From Corella eumyota (Eukaryota > Chordata > Ascidiacea > Phlebobranchia > Corellidae), in contig OY720100.1 in NCBI GenBank assembly GCA_963082875.1, positions 15,338,591-15,402,590 of the forward strand: DNA of 64,000 nt, read 5' to 3'. The translations under genes and the position numbers were made by a program. Each line of letters opens with the position of its first letter. The stretch's first letter is position 1. Below are positions 22,601 to 31,493 of this stretch, in pieces. Below the pieces are notes generated by a model that did not search any database, was not told where the DNA came from, and saw only the letters and a list, made by a program, of their open reading frames with translations.

Positions 22601-25595
22601 CGAAATCTATTATTTAATTATTTATCGTTTCTTAAAATACAATCGTTTTTCGTGTAGATATGCCCATGCCATCTGTTGGGGTAAGGCAATCTGTAGACAT
22701 AAGTCAAAAGGTAACTTAATTGATTATTTCGTAGTTTTATTTTGACTTGTGGTTTAGGTTTGGGACTTATTCAAGGCCCTGGGTTCGATTCCGACTGCTT
22801 TCTGGCACTGGCAGGTCAATGAATATTAAAACTGGCAAAGGCAACTTTTTTTCGTATATCTTTATCCTTTTTTTCGTATATCTTTATCCTTATAGCGCCT
22901 TACTTAAGAGCGCTACAGCATGAGATCAGTGGGGATTGAACCCACGACCTCATGTGTGGTGTAGCAAGTGTTCTTACCACTACACCACGCTGCCGGTAAA
23001 TTAAAAAAAAAACAGACTATTGGCAACAAAATTTACTTCATTTTAAAGACTATTTGTTAATAAGGCCTTTCTACATCTAAAATAAATAAAATATTTTTTA
23101 TATCACTGTAAGGTTGTTGATTTTTTAATTTTTATTGGAAAGGGTGTGCTGTTGTGACGTGTTTAAACTATTTGTAAACGCATAGCCCAAAAGCGAATAG
23201 TGTGGTATTGGTGCGGCTCGAACCCGAAACATTTTAGCCAGTAGTCCAATACCACATACCAAACTATCGTTCAAAAAATTACCTAAGCTTTTATATTTTT
23301 TGTAGCTACAATTTCGTGCGCCCACTACTGTACGTTTAAGACAGAGCTTACAGGCTACAACATGTACATTGGACATTGGCCCTAACTCAAGACGAGGTTT
23401 AATTGCTATCCCCAACGGCGGTAAATATACTTCATTTATTTTTCATGTAAACGTAGTAAATTTTAAATGTGTGTTTGTTAAGATTAGACGGCTGTTAAAT
23501 ATTTAATAACCAACGGTTAGAACTTAGCAGTTTTACTGTTATTTATTATACAGTCCTCTTTAATATTTATAGTGTAAATTTTTTGATTTACTGGTTTTGT
23601 AATAGATAGGCTTATAAATATATACAGTATATTTATGCCGGCAGCGTGGTATAGTGGTAAGAACACTTGCTACACCACACATTAGGTTATGGGTTCAGTC
23701 TCCACTGATCTCATGCTGTAGCACCCCTGAGTAAGGCGCTATAAACGGTATGAACTTACGCTGAGCCAGCACTTAACCAGAAGTAAAATTATCGGGCAAT
23801 TATAATCTATATAATATCACAAACTGCCACAGGCAACTCGAGACTGGGTCGGAGTAACTGATGTTGCTCTATGTTTAAGTCGCGCATTTGACCTTCCCAC
23901 ATCGAGGATAAAGATATATATACAAAAAAAACATTTTTAATTAACAAAACTAAATTGGTATATGCTAGTTTCAATAGACCAAAAATGCTACGGTTCTAAT
24001 TTTAGAATATCGATTTTGGATTCGTCTAAAAGACAAAAGATAGTTCATTAAAAATGCGATTAATACTCTCGGGGCATTTTGATTTTATTAGTGCGCCAGT
24101 TGGGATTCGAACGCCCAACGGTCTGATCTCCTTAAATCGATTAAATCGTGTTTTGGCTACGATATCTCTCCTGGCAATTCAGGGTCATCAAATTAAACTT
24201 TTGTTTAACCTTTAATTTTAAATCGAATTTTTAATGATTTTTTAGTGGGAAGTCGTAACTTACCGCATAAAGACTCGGGCCGTATTCAAACTAAGCTGAA
24301 ACTGGTAAAATCCCCGCCACATGGTCTTTCTATGCCAGGTAAAAAAAAATTAACGTGTTTTAAATGGGGCCTTATTTAAAATTTTGGTGTGTTTTAAATG
24401 GGGCCTTATTTAAAATTTTGATGTGTTTTAAATGGGGCCTTATTTAAAATTTTGATGTGTTTTAAATGAGGTCCTTTTTATTTTTTTTGTTATTTCTTTA
24501 GAACTGGCAAACGATGACGCAGTCAATACTTCATCGCTTCATTACCTCGCCTCGGCCCACGTGACCCAAGGTCAGTCGAGCGGAGAGACCCACAATGCTT
24601 TGCGAAACTCTTTTCCTCCGGTAAGTAACCAGCAGTTTTTGTAAAAAAAAAATTTTTTTTTTTTTTATTTTGGTAATTTATCCTCAATGTGGAAAGGCTT
24701 ACTTTACAGCCTAAACATAGAGTAACATTAGTAAATCGACTCAATTAAGGTGTTATGTAGTAATGTCAAATATTCTAACCCTTTGCCAGTTATAGTATTT
24801 ACCCTAGAACAATATCAGTGGGTTTTTATTACTTCCAGTATGACAGCAATAAAGTAATATTTGTTACACGGACTAGTGCTTGCTCGACATAAGCAATATA
24901 TAAAGGCGCTACAGCAGGAAAGCAGTGGGGATCGAACCTGAGCCGTTTGAAGTAATTTTAATTTCCAAAATTACCACGACGCCGGTAATAGTGTTAGCCT
25001 TAGTGTGATATTATAAGGCTTGTTGTACTCCTGCTTCTTTAAGCTTAATATTATAAAGGTTTCTTCCAACGGAACCAATCACAAATTCAATTCCGATTCG
25101 TCCACTCAAACCACTGCGCGGCGCTCGCGAGCTCACCTTAACGGTGAGGAGAAGGTCATTTGGAGGTTAAGGTCACGGACCAACGATTTTCCGGCCAGGG
25201 ATGAGAGTCCTACGTCACCAAAAGGTCACCACAAGGTCGCGCTGTCGGTGCCCGTCGTCACCCAATCACCGGGTTTGGTTTTGCCGCGAAAATTGGTCGA
25301 AACCACTCGACCGAATCAACCGAACAATAACAAAGCACCGCTGTTGCCTAGCACCAACAACAAAACCCGGCGTGACGTAACAGTGGTGACGTCATCGCCA
25401 CGTGACAGCGAGGACTCGATTCCGGACGATTCTGGGAAACAGAAACTCGCGAAAACTCTCAAAAGTCCTTTGTCTAAAGTCGTTGCCGTAGCAACAGCGG
25501 CGCCGACTCACTACCGTCCTCAAGTGACGAGTGATTTTAAGGAGAAGAATTCGAGTTCCGAATTTGAGGAACACAATATGGTCACGGCCGGCTGA
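13608..25595 (+). CDS. TTLL10: TTLL10-like tubulin tyrosine ligase family glycylase, 1078 aa
   Basis: Twenty-three exons: 13608-13684, 14148-14285, 14704-14822, 15336-15453, 15687-15710, 15954-16039, 16175-16265, 16640-16723, 17086-17257, 17653-17793, 18386-18502, 18870-18963, 19161-19363, 19435-19705, 20604-20770, 21155-21266, 21362-21574, 22072-22164, 22658-22710, 23306-23420, 24246-24338, 24502-24620, 25059-25595. The 3237 nt give 1078 residues with every phase joining. The catalytic region, about 57-440, follows mammalian TTLL10 closely: FFYVGGGNG, LKWCEVKSHNYYNTFREG, WISKPTGMNQGKGIYLI, RKFDVRNYMIVACTNPL, GHLTNQFMQKKNPLYNEV, GCDFLVDD, LLEMNCNPALHTNCE. Glu394 and Asn396 match the ATP/Mg ligands of the ATP-grasp fold. 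TTLL10 elongates polyglycine chains on axonemal tubulin and other proteins (family knowledge). The C-terminal tail of more than 600 residues is Thr/Ser-rich with a Glu-rich run near 680-710, longer than in mammals. Exon 15687-15710 is a 24-nt microexon. Tail splicing is supported by phase only. Confidence 0.92.
13791..14084 (-). mobile_element. SINE copy, complete, young type
   Basis: Full copy in TTLL10 intron 1, antisense to the gene. The B box reads GGGATTTGAACCCAC on the plus strand. Confidence 0.9.
14403..14616 (+). mobile_element. SINE copy with deletion and short duplication
   Basis: The body between CACCCTTG and GACTGGGTCGG is deleted. GCGAATGGGTCGGAGTAACT occurs twice, 33 bases apart, around an A run, which suggests template switching. 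TTLL10 intron 2. Confidence 0.8.
14920..15254 (+). mobile_element. SINE copy with internal tandem duplication
   Basis: Longer than usual because the segment from TGCTGTAGCG to GCGCTATAAAC is present twice (about 14993-15030 and 15039-15073). TTLL10 intron 3. Confidence 0.83.
16290..16565. mobile_element. SINE fold-back composite
   Basis: A minus-oriented head fragment (16290-16355, GGGAATCAAACCTAGGAC) is followed at once by a plus-oriented headless body and tail (16365-16562). TTLL10 intron 7. Confidence 0.7.
16790..16860 (-). mobile_element. SINE 3'-tail fragment
   Basis: Decayed tail only: TTGATGTGAAAAAGGTGACT, ACCTAAATATAAAGTAATAT. Confidence 0.6.
17335..17575 (-). mobile_element. SINE copy, degenerate
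   Basis: Old copy recognised by GGAGTAACATCAGTTACTTT, an interrupting T run, GTTTTTGGTTTAGCAGAATT, and GGGATCAAACCCAAGACC. TTLL10 intron 9. Confidence 0.68.
17811..18084 (-). mobile_element. SINE copy, complete
   Basis: Preserved except for a small loss in the CCTAAACATAGAGTAACATC part. It starts 18 bases after the donor of exon 17653-17793. Confidence 0.88.
18240..18330 (-). mobile_element. SINE head fragment, old
   Basis: AACATGGAAGCAGTGGGGAT and the decayed B box and anticodon side up to CTAGCCAGACTG. Upstream half missing. Confidence 0.55.
18528..18802 (-). mobile_element. SINE copy, near complete, older subfamily
   Basis: The head carries TGTAGTAAAGCCATGTG (the GGCTTCACTACA type) with B box GGGTTCGAACCCGGG. 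TTLL10 intron 11. Confidence 0.86.
19827..20062 (-). mobile_element. SINE copy, head truncated, in tandem with the next
   Basis: Young-looking tail and body. It stops inside the head at GAACCCACAACTT, where the next minus copy begins. Confidence 0.85.
20063..20305 (-). mobile_element. SINE copy, degenerate
   Basis: Starts TTTATCTTTAATGTAAGAAG and ends in a decayed head, GGATTGAACCCTTTACCTC. The younger copy to the left probably inserted into its tail or was joined there. Confidence 0.7.
20795..21125 (+). mobile_element. SINE copy with expanded head
   Basis: The region around the B box (TGGATTCTGGGTTTGGTCCC / TGGAATCCTGGGTTTGATTC) is duplicated with GCTTCCATGC, making the copy longer than usual. 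TTLL10 intron 15. Confidence 0.8.
21575..21970. repeat. 34-bp minisatellite with nine perfect CRE palindromes
   Basis: A tandem array begins right after the donor of exon 21362-21574. The unit is close to TGACGTCACTATGTAGCGAA followed by ATAAGCGGTATTTG. TGACGTCA occurs at 21582, 21657, 21690, 21724, 21758, 21792, 21860, 21894 and 21928. Near matches are at 21626, 21826 and 21962. From 21690 on, the spacing is exactly 34 bases. TGACGTCA is the consensus ATF/CREB site; whether it is bound here is unknown. Confidence 0.92.
22185..22476 (-). mobile_element. SINE copy, complete, young type
   Basis: Full copy from TTTATCCTCGATGTGGGAAA to CACCACGCTGAAGG in TTLL10 intron 18. Confidence 0.9.
22771..22998. 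mobile_element. Two abutting SINE remnants
   Basis: A plus fragment (22771-22846, CCTGGGTTCGATTCCGACTG to CAAAGGCAAC) abuts a minus copy (22847-22998). In the minus copy the tail TTTTTCGTATATCTTTATCC is present twice and joined directly to the GCGCC...CTACACCACGCTGCCGGT head, with most of the body deleted. Confidence 0.75.
23190..23275 (-). other. tRNA-like fragment unlike the main SINE
   Basis: On the minus strand, GGTATGTGGTATTGGACTAC is followed by a B-box-like CGGGTTCGAGCCGCACC. It overlaps the polypyrimidine side of the intron before exon 23306-23420. It may be the head of another, older SINE family or a tRNA pseudogene. No cloverleaf was established. Confidence 0.35.
23636..23932 (+). 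mobile_element. SINE copy, complete, young type
   Basis: One of the best preserved copies: GCCGGCAGCGTGGTATAGTG, GGCAACTCGAGACTGGGTCG, and a tail GATATATATACAAAAAAAA. Confidence 0.92.
24088..24178 (-). other. tRNA-like pseudogene or old SINE head
   Basis: The minus strand reads GCCAGGAGAGATATCGTAGC ... GGGCGTTCGAATCCCAACTG and ends in GGCGCA. GCCAG can pair with CTGGC at the ends, and a TTCGAAT T-loop is present. The T-stem and the anticodon arm do not pair cleanly, so I do not call a functional tRNA. Confidence 0.35.
24354..24478. repeat. Tandem repeat, 34-bp unit, about 3.6 copies
   Basis: Unit TGTTTTAAATGGGGCCTTAT then TTAAAATTTTGATG, nearly identical in three successive copies. It lies in the short intron before exon 24502-24620. 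The period equals that of the 21.6 kb array but the sequence is unrelated. Confidence 0.85.
24665..24990 (-). mobile_element. SINE, old and interrupted
   Basis: Tail piece 24672-24734 (TTTATCCTCAATGTGGAAAG, CCTAAACATAGAGTAACATT) and head piece 24885-24988 (GGCGCTACAGCAGGAAAGCA, GGGGATCGAACC, ACCACGACGCCGGT). Decayed sequence lies between them. TTLL10 last intron. Confidence 0.65.
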
Positions 25596-27829
25596 GCTTG
25601 TTGGTCACGTGATGTTATTAGGAAATTTTTGTTGTGTTTTTTCGGATTACAGAAATCTTGAATCAAAAATTTTATTTCTTTAAAAAACAAAGAAAACGTT
25701 TCAAAAATTTATTTTTATAGTTAATCAGGGATTTTTTACGTATTAAAAGGTTTATAAAGTTTTAAATTTCGAATTTAAATTGTTAAAAAACGGTTTTTAT
25801 AATTTTTTTAACCAATTTTTTGTCTTTAAAACACCTGCAAAAATTTAATTTTTTCTGTTTAAAAACTCTTAATTTTTGTCCTTTTCTAGCCATTTATAAA
25901 TCAAACGCCGACTGCTTGTTGGGTTCCAGTAATTTTAAAGGAACTGTTACTGCTATAAGTTCGCGCACTTACCTATCTTTAAGTCACTGTGAATATTAAA
26001 TTACCTTTCTGTTTGCTATCCTGTATTTACTGTATTAGGTCATGTAGTGTTAAAACGAATTAAAAATATATTTTTTTAGGTAACTTTTACAAGAATTTTT
26101 GATATATATGAGTTTATATTCATTTTTAGAACGAAAAAACTTGTTAAAATATTGAGTTATACTTAGGTTTGTTGTTAAAAAATCGAGTTATACTTAAGTT
26201 AGTTGTTAAAAAATAGAGTTATACTTAAGTTAGTTGTTAAAGAATCAAGTTATACTTAAGTTTGTTGTTAAAAATTCAAGTTATTCTTAGGTTTGTTGTT
26301 AAAAACTCGAGTTATACTTAAGTTAGTTGTTAAAAATCAAGTTATACTAAGATTTGTTGTTAAAAAATGAGTTATACTCAAGTTAGTTGTTAAAAATCAA
26401 GTTATACTCAGTTTTTTTGTTGAAAAATCGAGTTATCCTTTTTTTTGAAAGTGATTAAAAGATATAGAATCTGCCTATTTTTAAGGTTCCGCGTAATTTT
26501 GTGGCACATAAAAGGCAACAAATCTAGTTTTTACTGTATGTTGGGTTCAGTAATGCCACGTTAACCTCGGATTTTTCTTACAGAGTTAGGTCGATTGTTT
26601 TGAAGGGCCAAGATCGATTATTGATCTAATTAACTTCGACGCACGGTTGTGGCCCGTACCTCTATGACGTAATTATTATCGAAAAATTCTGTGCGGTAAT
26701 AATCAGTTGATCGATCAAACAATAGACTTCAGTTGCAAATACATTAGCTAGAGGAAGTCTATTTTTGTTCGCGTTAGGCAAGGTAGGCTTGCGTATTAAA
26801 CTACTTGTTTAGTTAACATAGCTTTGTCTAAATATTGTCAGTAAGGGCTTTATATAACAGCGTAAAAACAACCATCATTTTAGCTAGGCTTTTAATTGGA
26901 CTAAGGGCTAATTTTTAGTTTTTAAATAAGAATGAAATGATAAAATAGAATATTTTGAAGTCTATTTTATTCTACTTTTTACCAACGCAGAGGCAGTTAA
27001 AATTATGCTTTTAACTAAATTGCAAAGAACAGTATATCAAAACCGCAATTTGAAATTGAGTAAATTCAAGTAGACCACAGCCTTTATTATATATTTTTTA
27101 CTTTTATTTTGATCTATAAATAACCGAGAATGGCATGCCAATTAGACCATCATCTCCCAGCGGTTTTGCATAAATGGATTTATTTATGATAGGACCAATC
27201 AGTTTTATTTTGACATTATTTATTCATATCATCCTTTTAAAATGGTTTTATAGCGCCATTTTTTAAGCGCCTTGTTAACAAACTACAAAGCATTTTAAAG
27301 TAGTTAATTAAAGCGGATACTGGCAAAGTTAGGCATTTTTTTATGTAGCCTATAGGTAATTGGATTTGCAAATAAAGCAATCAGGCAGGGTACGGGTTAA
27401 ATTATCGGTATATCGATCGCTGCGTTTTTTTTCTTTGGGAAAAAACACGGAATTTCTTAAAGTCAAATGTAGAAATATCGACCTCGCATTTCTAGTCGTT
27501 ACCCTATTAGAAAGATTACACGTTCTTGCCGTTCAAAACCTACATTGTTTTTTATTTTAAAACGTAAACAGTTTCTGTTGCTTGCATATTTTTCATCTAA
27601 CAGCCAAAGTCTAAATGGGATATTTATGTAGCGTAAAAAAACAGTCGTTAGTCTAATATTAATGACTGCTCGTCCGGTAGAAAAAGGCGGGAAGTAGCTG
27701 TTATAAGTGAAGGCTTAACATTTATCCGTTTTTTATAACAGATTAAAGATAGGACATAGGTTATATAATATTCTAATGATATAGTATTGAAGATTTCAAC
27801 TTGATAAGGCTCGTACATTCATTGCCACG
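25596..27829. other. Intergenic region between TTLL10 and NCS-1
   Basis: Contains the TTLL10 3' UTR, a tandem repeat at about 26150-26450 and, to the right, the NCS-1 promoter and 5' UTR. It has no SINE. No convincing exon was found; an open frame at 27360-27560 has no recognisable product and no splice context. Confidence 0.5.
26150..26450. repeat. Tandem repeat, about 31-bp unit, about ten copies
   Basis: Imperfect units of TTGTTAAAAAATCGAGTTAT followed by ACTTAAGTTAG, with small length differences between units. Located roughly 550-850 bases downstream of the TTLL10 stop. Confidence 0.85.
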
Positions 27830-30533
27830 ATGGGTAAAGGTGGTAGTAAACTTAGCGCAGAGGAAGTCCTGGATTTGCAAAAGCATACACATTGTAATTA
27901 TTTATATTTTTATAGTTGCTTACTGGCTGCATTGCACATTTTTACTTGTTCTGTAATATTGATTTTTAAATTTTATAAACAAGAATTGAGAAAAATATCT
28001 CAATATTGATATAACTTTAAAGTTTTTGAATACTAATTGTGCAAGTTATTAATACTTTTATTAATAAATATGCTAGAATATATAAAAGTACGTTACTTTA
28101 TATTAATATCAACTCTTACCTATTAAATAAAACTTCATTTTAAAACTATATGAGCAGGATAATACAAAATTTAAATGCCTTCAACTAGGGCAAATATAGT
28201 AGTATTAGTAATTAAGAATTTCTGACATAATCTTTTTATTTCCATATTATTTGTAAATTAAATTAAATCATTTTTGATTTTTTTCAGTTGACAAGAAGGA
28301 ACTACAAAGATGGTACCGAGACTTCATGAAAGATTGCCCAAAAGGATATCTAAAAAAAGAAGTATTTATAAATAAACAAATATAGCTAACTAAACCACAG
28401 CTACCATAAGGCCTTTAATTAAAATTCTGCGAACCTAGTTCCTTTTTCATAATTGATATATGCGCTAGAAAATTGTCTGCTTTTCAATAATTGATTAAGG
28501 TTATCTATTTCATCTTAACGGGTCGATTTTTGCAGTCGTTTGCGTTTTATTTCACAAAATGACTTTTAAAAGGGTCTTTTATTTATTCTGCTTTAAAAAT
28601 CTCACAATTCGATTAAAAGTTGAATTTTATTTAATATAATGATTAAAAAAAGAAAAAGTTTTTACTTTTTAATTAAGTTGTTACTTTTCTATTTTTTGCA
28701 GGAATTTCAAAATGTGTACAAGCAGTTTTTTCCAGACGGCGACCCGTCAAAATTTGCTAATTTTGTGTTCAACGTTTTCGACTCGGACAAAGTAAAAATA
28801 AATAAATATTAACCAATTTAAACTAAGTGTTCATAAACGCATAGGCCAGTTGCATGAAAATAGTCTAATTTTATCGAGTAATTTTGCCTATTTATACTAA
28901 TTCATTCTAAAGTTAATTTTAGTGGTTAATTATATTATATTTTATTATAGGACGGGTTTATTACTTTTAAAGAATTTATATCAGCGTTATCTGTAACTTC
29001 TAGAGGAAACTTGGATGAGAAATTAGATTGTGAGTATTCACATTATTATATTGGATAGTATAATGGTTTTATATGCCAAGTTTGACATATATATTATTTA
29101 TATTAAACAGGGGCGTTTAATCTTTACGATCTTGACCATGATGGTTATATTACCAGAGAAGAAATGTTAAATATAGTAGATGCTATTTACACCATGGTGG
29201 TAAGAATAATGTTTATATTTAAATACAGCTCCTATTTTTATATATTTATTCTCGATATGAAAGGTCGAATGCGCGACTTAAACATAGAGTAACATCAGTT
29301 ATCCCAACCCAGTCTCGAGTTGCCTTTGGCAGTTGGGATATTATAAATTATAATTGCTCGATAGTTGAGGTGCTAATTATGATGGCTCATGAATTCATAC
29401 CGTTTATAGCGCCTTATTCAAGGGCGCTACAGCATAAGAGCAGTGGGGTTCGAACCCAAAATCGCATGTAGTGAAGCCAAATGTTCTGAACACTACACCA
29501 AGTTGCTTTAACTTAACAGTATGGTCCCAAAGCCTTAAGCATAAACTGTTTTCTTGTTAGGGCAACGCTATGGACTTACCCGAGGACGAAAATACCCCTG
29601 AAAAAAGGGTGGACAAAATATTTACGCAAATGGATCAGGTTTGTAATTTTTTTTACATGTTGTTAAACTGACAGCTAGAAATTAAACTTTTGCGGTAATC
29701 GATATTGCTAATAAATCATTAAAGTCATCTGCGGTCGATAGTTTAATGTTGGTTCTTGTATAAAGTGACATCAAACCTTTGTGGATAGTTGTCAGTTTTA
29801 GTAATGAAAATTAATTGGACTGTCAAAAGTATTTGCTGTTAGTGAAAATGAATTTTATTATTACATTAAATGTGCTTTAATATTTGTTTTTGACTTGGTT
29901 TACGTTTAAATATTCTTAATGTAAGAAGGCTAATTTTATCGTCTAAACGCAGAGTTACTTTTGTTAACCAGACCTAGTCTTTGGCAGCTCAGAATATTTA
30001 TTTTGTATATCTTTATCCTCGATGTGGGAAGGTCGAATGCACGACCTAAACAAAGAGTAACATCAGTTACTCCGACCCAGTCTCGAGTTGCCTGTGGCAG
30101 TTTTGGATATTATAGATTATAATTGCCCGATATTTATGCTGCTGATTAAGTGCTGGCTCAATAGAAGTTTATACCGTTTATATAGCCTTACTCGAGGGCG
30201 CTACAGCATGGGAGTAGTGGGGATTGAACCCACGACTTCATGTTCAATGACCTTGTAGTATTGCCTTAACCTACCAATTGGTTTTGTTTTGTGCTTTGGC
30301 GTAAATGTGTACTGTTTAAGACTTAGAGTCAGTGGGAATCAAACCTTGGGCAATTTCTAACAAAATTTAAAAAAATTAAAAAAAAAAATTTTTAAATTTC
30401 CTTTTAGAACAGCGATGGTAAACTGACGAAAGACGAGTTTCGTGAAGGTTCAAAATGCGACCCCTACATCGTTAAAGCTTTATCTGCTGGTTTGGGCGGA
30501 GCAGGCGTGGATGAAACCACACCACCTAGCTGA
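27830..30533 (+). CDS. NCS1: Neuronal calcium sensor 1 (frequenin)
   Basis: Seven exons: 27830-27893, 28288-28361, 28702-28791, 28951-29029, 29111-29199, 29561-29638, 30408-30533. The 600 nt give 199 residues. The start MGKGGSKLS is a classic N-myristoylation signal, as in vertebrate NCS-1. EF1 is degenerate with Cys38-Pro39 (FMKDCPKG), the family signature. EF2 (73-84, [12 protein letters not shown]), EF3 (109-120, [12 protein letters not shown]) and EF4 (157-168, [12 protein letters not shown]) keep the calcium ligands. Segments such as [20 protein letters not shown] and ALSVTSRG are near-identical to vertebrate NCS-1. It is a membrane-anchored calcium sensor of neurons that regulates PI4-kinase, receptors and channels (family knowledge). 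The end is unusual: [14 protein letters not shown] extends beyond the normal C-terminus. AATAAA lies at 30643. Confidence 0.96.
29237..29507 (-). mobile_element. SINE copy, near complete
   Basis: TTCTCGATATGAAAGGTCGA tail side. The older GTGAAGCCAAATGTTC head. NCS-1 intron 5. Confidence 0.86.
29905..30245 (-). mobile_element. Two SINE copies in tandem, first only a tail
   Basis: 29905-29995 is a decayed tail fragment (ATTCTTAATGTAAGAAGGCT). 29998-30245 is a younger copy cut inside the head at ACCCACGACTTCATG. NCS-1 intron 6. Confidence 0.8.
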
Positions 30534-31493
30534 AAAAATTATTTTGACAAGACTTAGAAAAAACTGCATGGGTTACAGTACCTAAAATCCAGCAAATCAA
30601 AATGTAATTTAAATATTTTCACTTTTTCACTGCCAGAACATAAATAAATATTTATATAAAGTTATAGTTAAAATGGCTTTAAATACAGTTATCTTTTTTA
30701 CAATGTTAGTATAGAAATTTACTATTTTACATTTTAAATTGTAAAGTATTTTAAGTATAGATTTTATAATTTGTTTTATTATATTGCTTGTTGATTTTTC
30801 TTTTTATTTTTTTTAATTTAAATTGATTGAAATGTACTGGTAAAGACAGTGTTATCTTTCTATTTATTTTCCTTATTGCATGATGTTGATTTCAACAACT
30901 AAATAGCGAAAATACTTTAACTTACAAATGTGTTTAAATCAAATAAATAAAATCATTCTACAGAACTAATGTTAAATATAACTAATTTTTTTTTAAATTA
31001 CAAGTGTTTAAATAAAATATAATAGTAACCACACGGGTCTATATAATGCCGTGTGGCGGCGAGAGAGGTTTTATTATTACTATAGCGCGGCGTCTACCAC
31101 ATCGAGTCAGAACTTTTATTCGAAAAGCATTTTTATTTTCGTAGTGCATTTTGCATGTGGTTTTTGCTAGTTTTTCAATATTAAACAAACAGAGTTAAAT
31201 ACGAGCATTTTTTTGTAAGAACGTTTTAAAAACTGCCAAGTATTGAAATTGGTATAATTTTAAAAAGAAAGATTCAGACAAAAGTTAAAAAGTTGAAAAA
31301 TTCATTCCTTAAATTGCGATTTTTCGGTTAGCAAATTACAAATTATTTTATTTTTTATAGAAACTAAAATTTTCTTATTTTAAATTACAAGAGGTATCTG
31401 ATATTTCATATTTAAAACAAGATGCTATAATATTACTTGTCCAAATTAAGAATATATTTACTTGGAATATCAGAAATTGACAAAAACAATAAA
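30534..31493. other. Intergenic region between NCS-1 and RPRD2
   Basis: The NCS-1 3' UTR comes first, with AATAAA at 30643 and further copies near 30942-30951. A short GC-rich stretch at about 31030-31105 (TGCCGTGTGGCGGCGAGAGA) may mark the RPRD2 promoter. No SINE and no ORF of interest. Confidence 0.5.
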
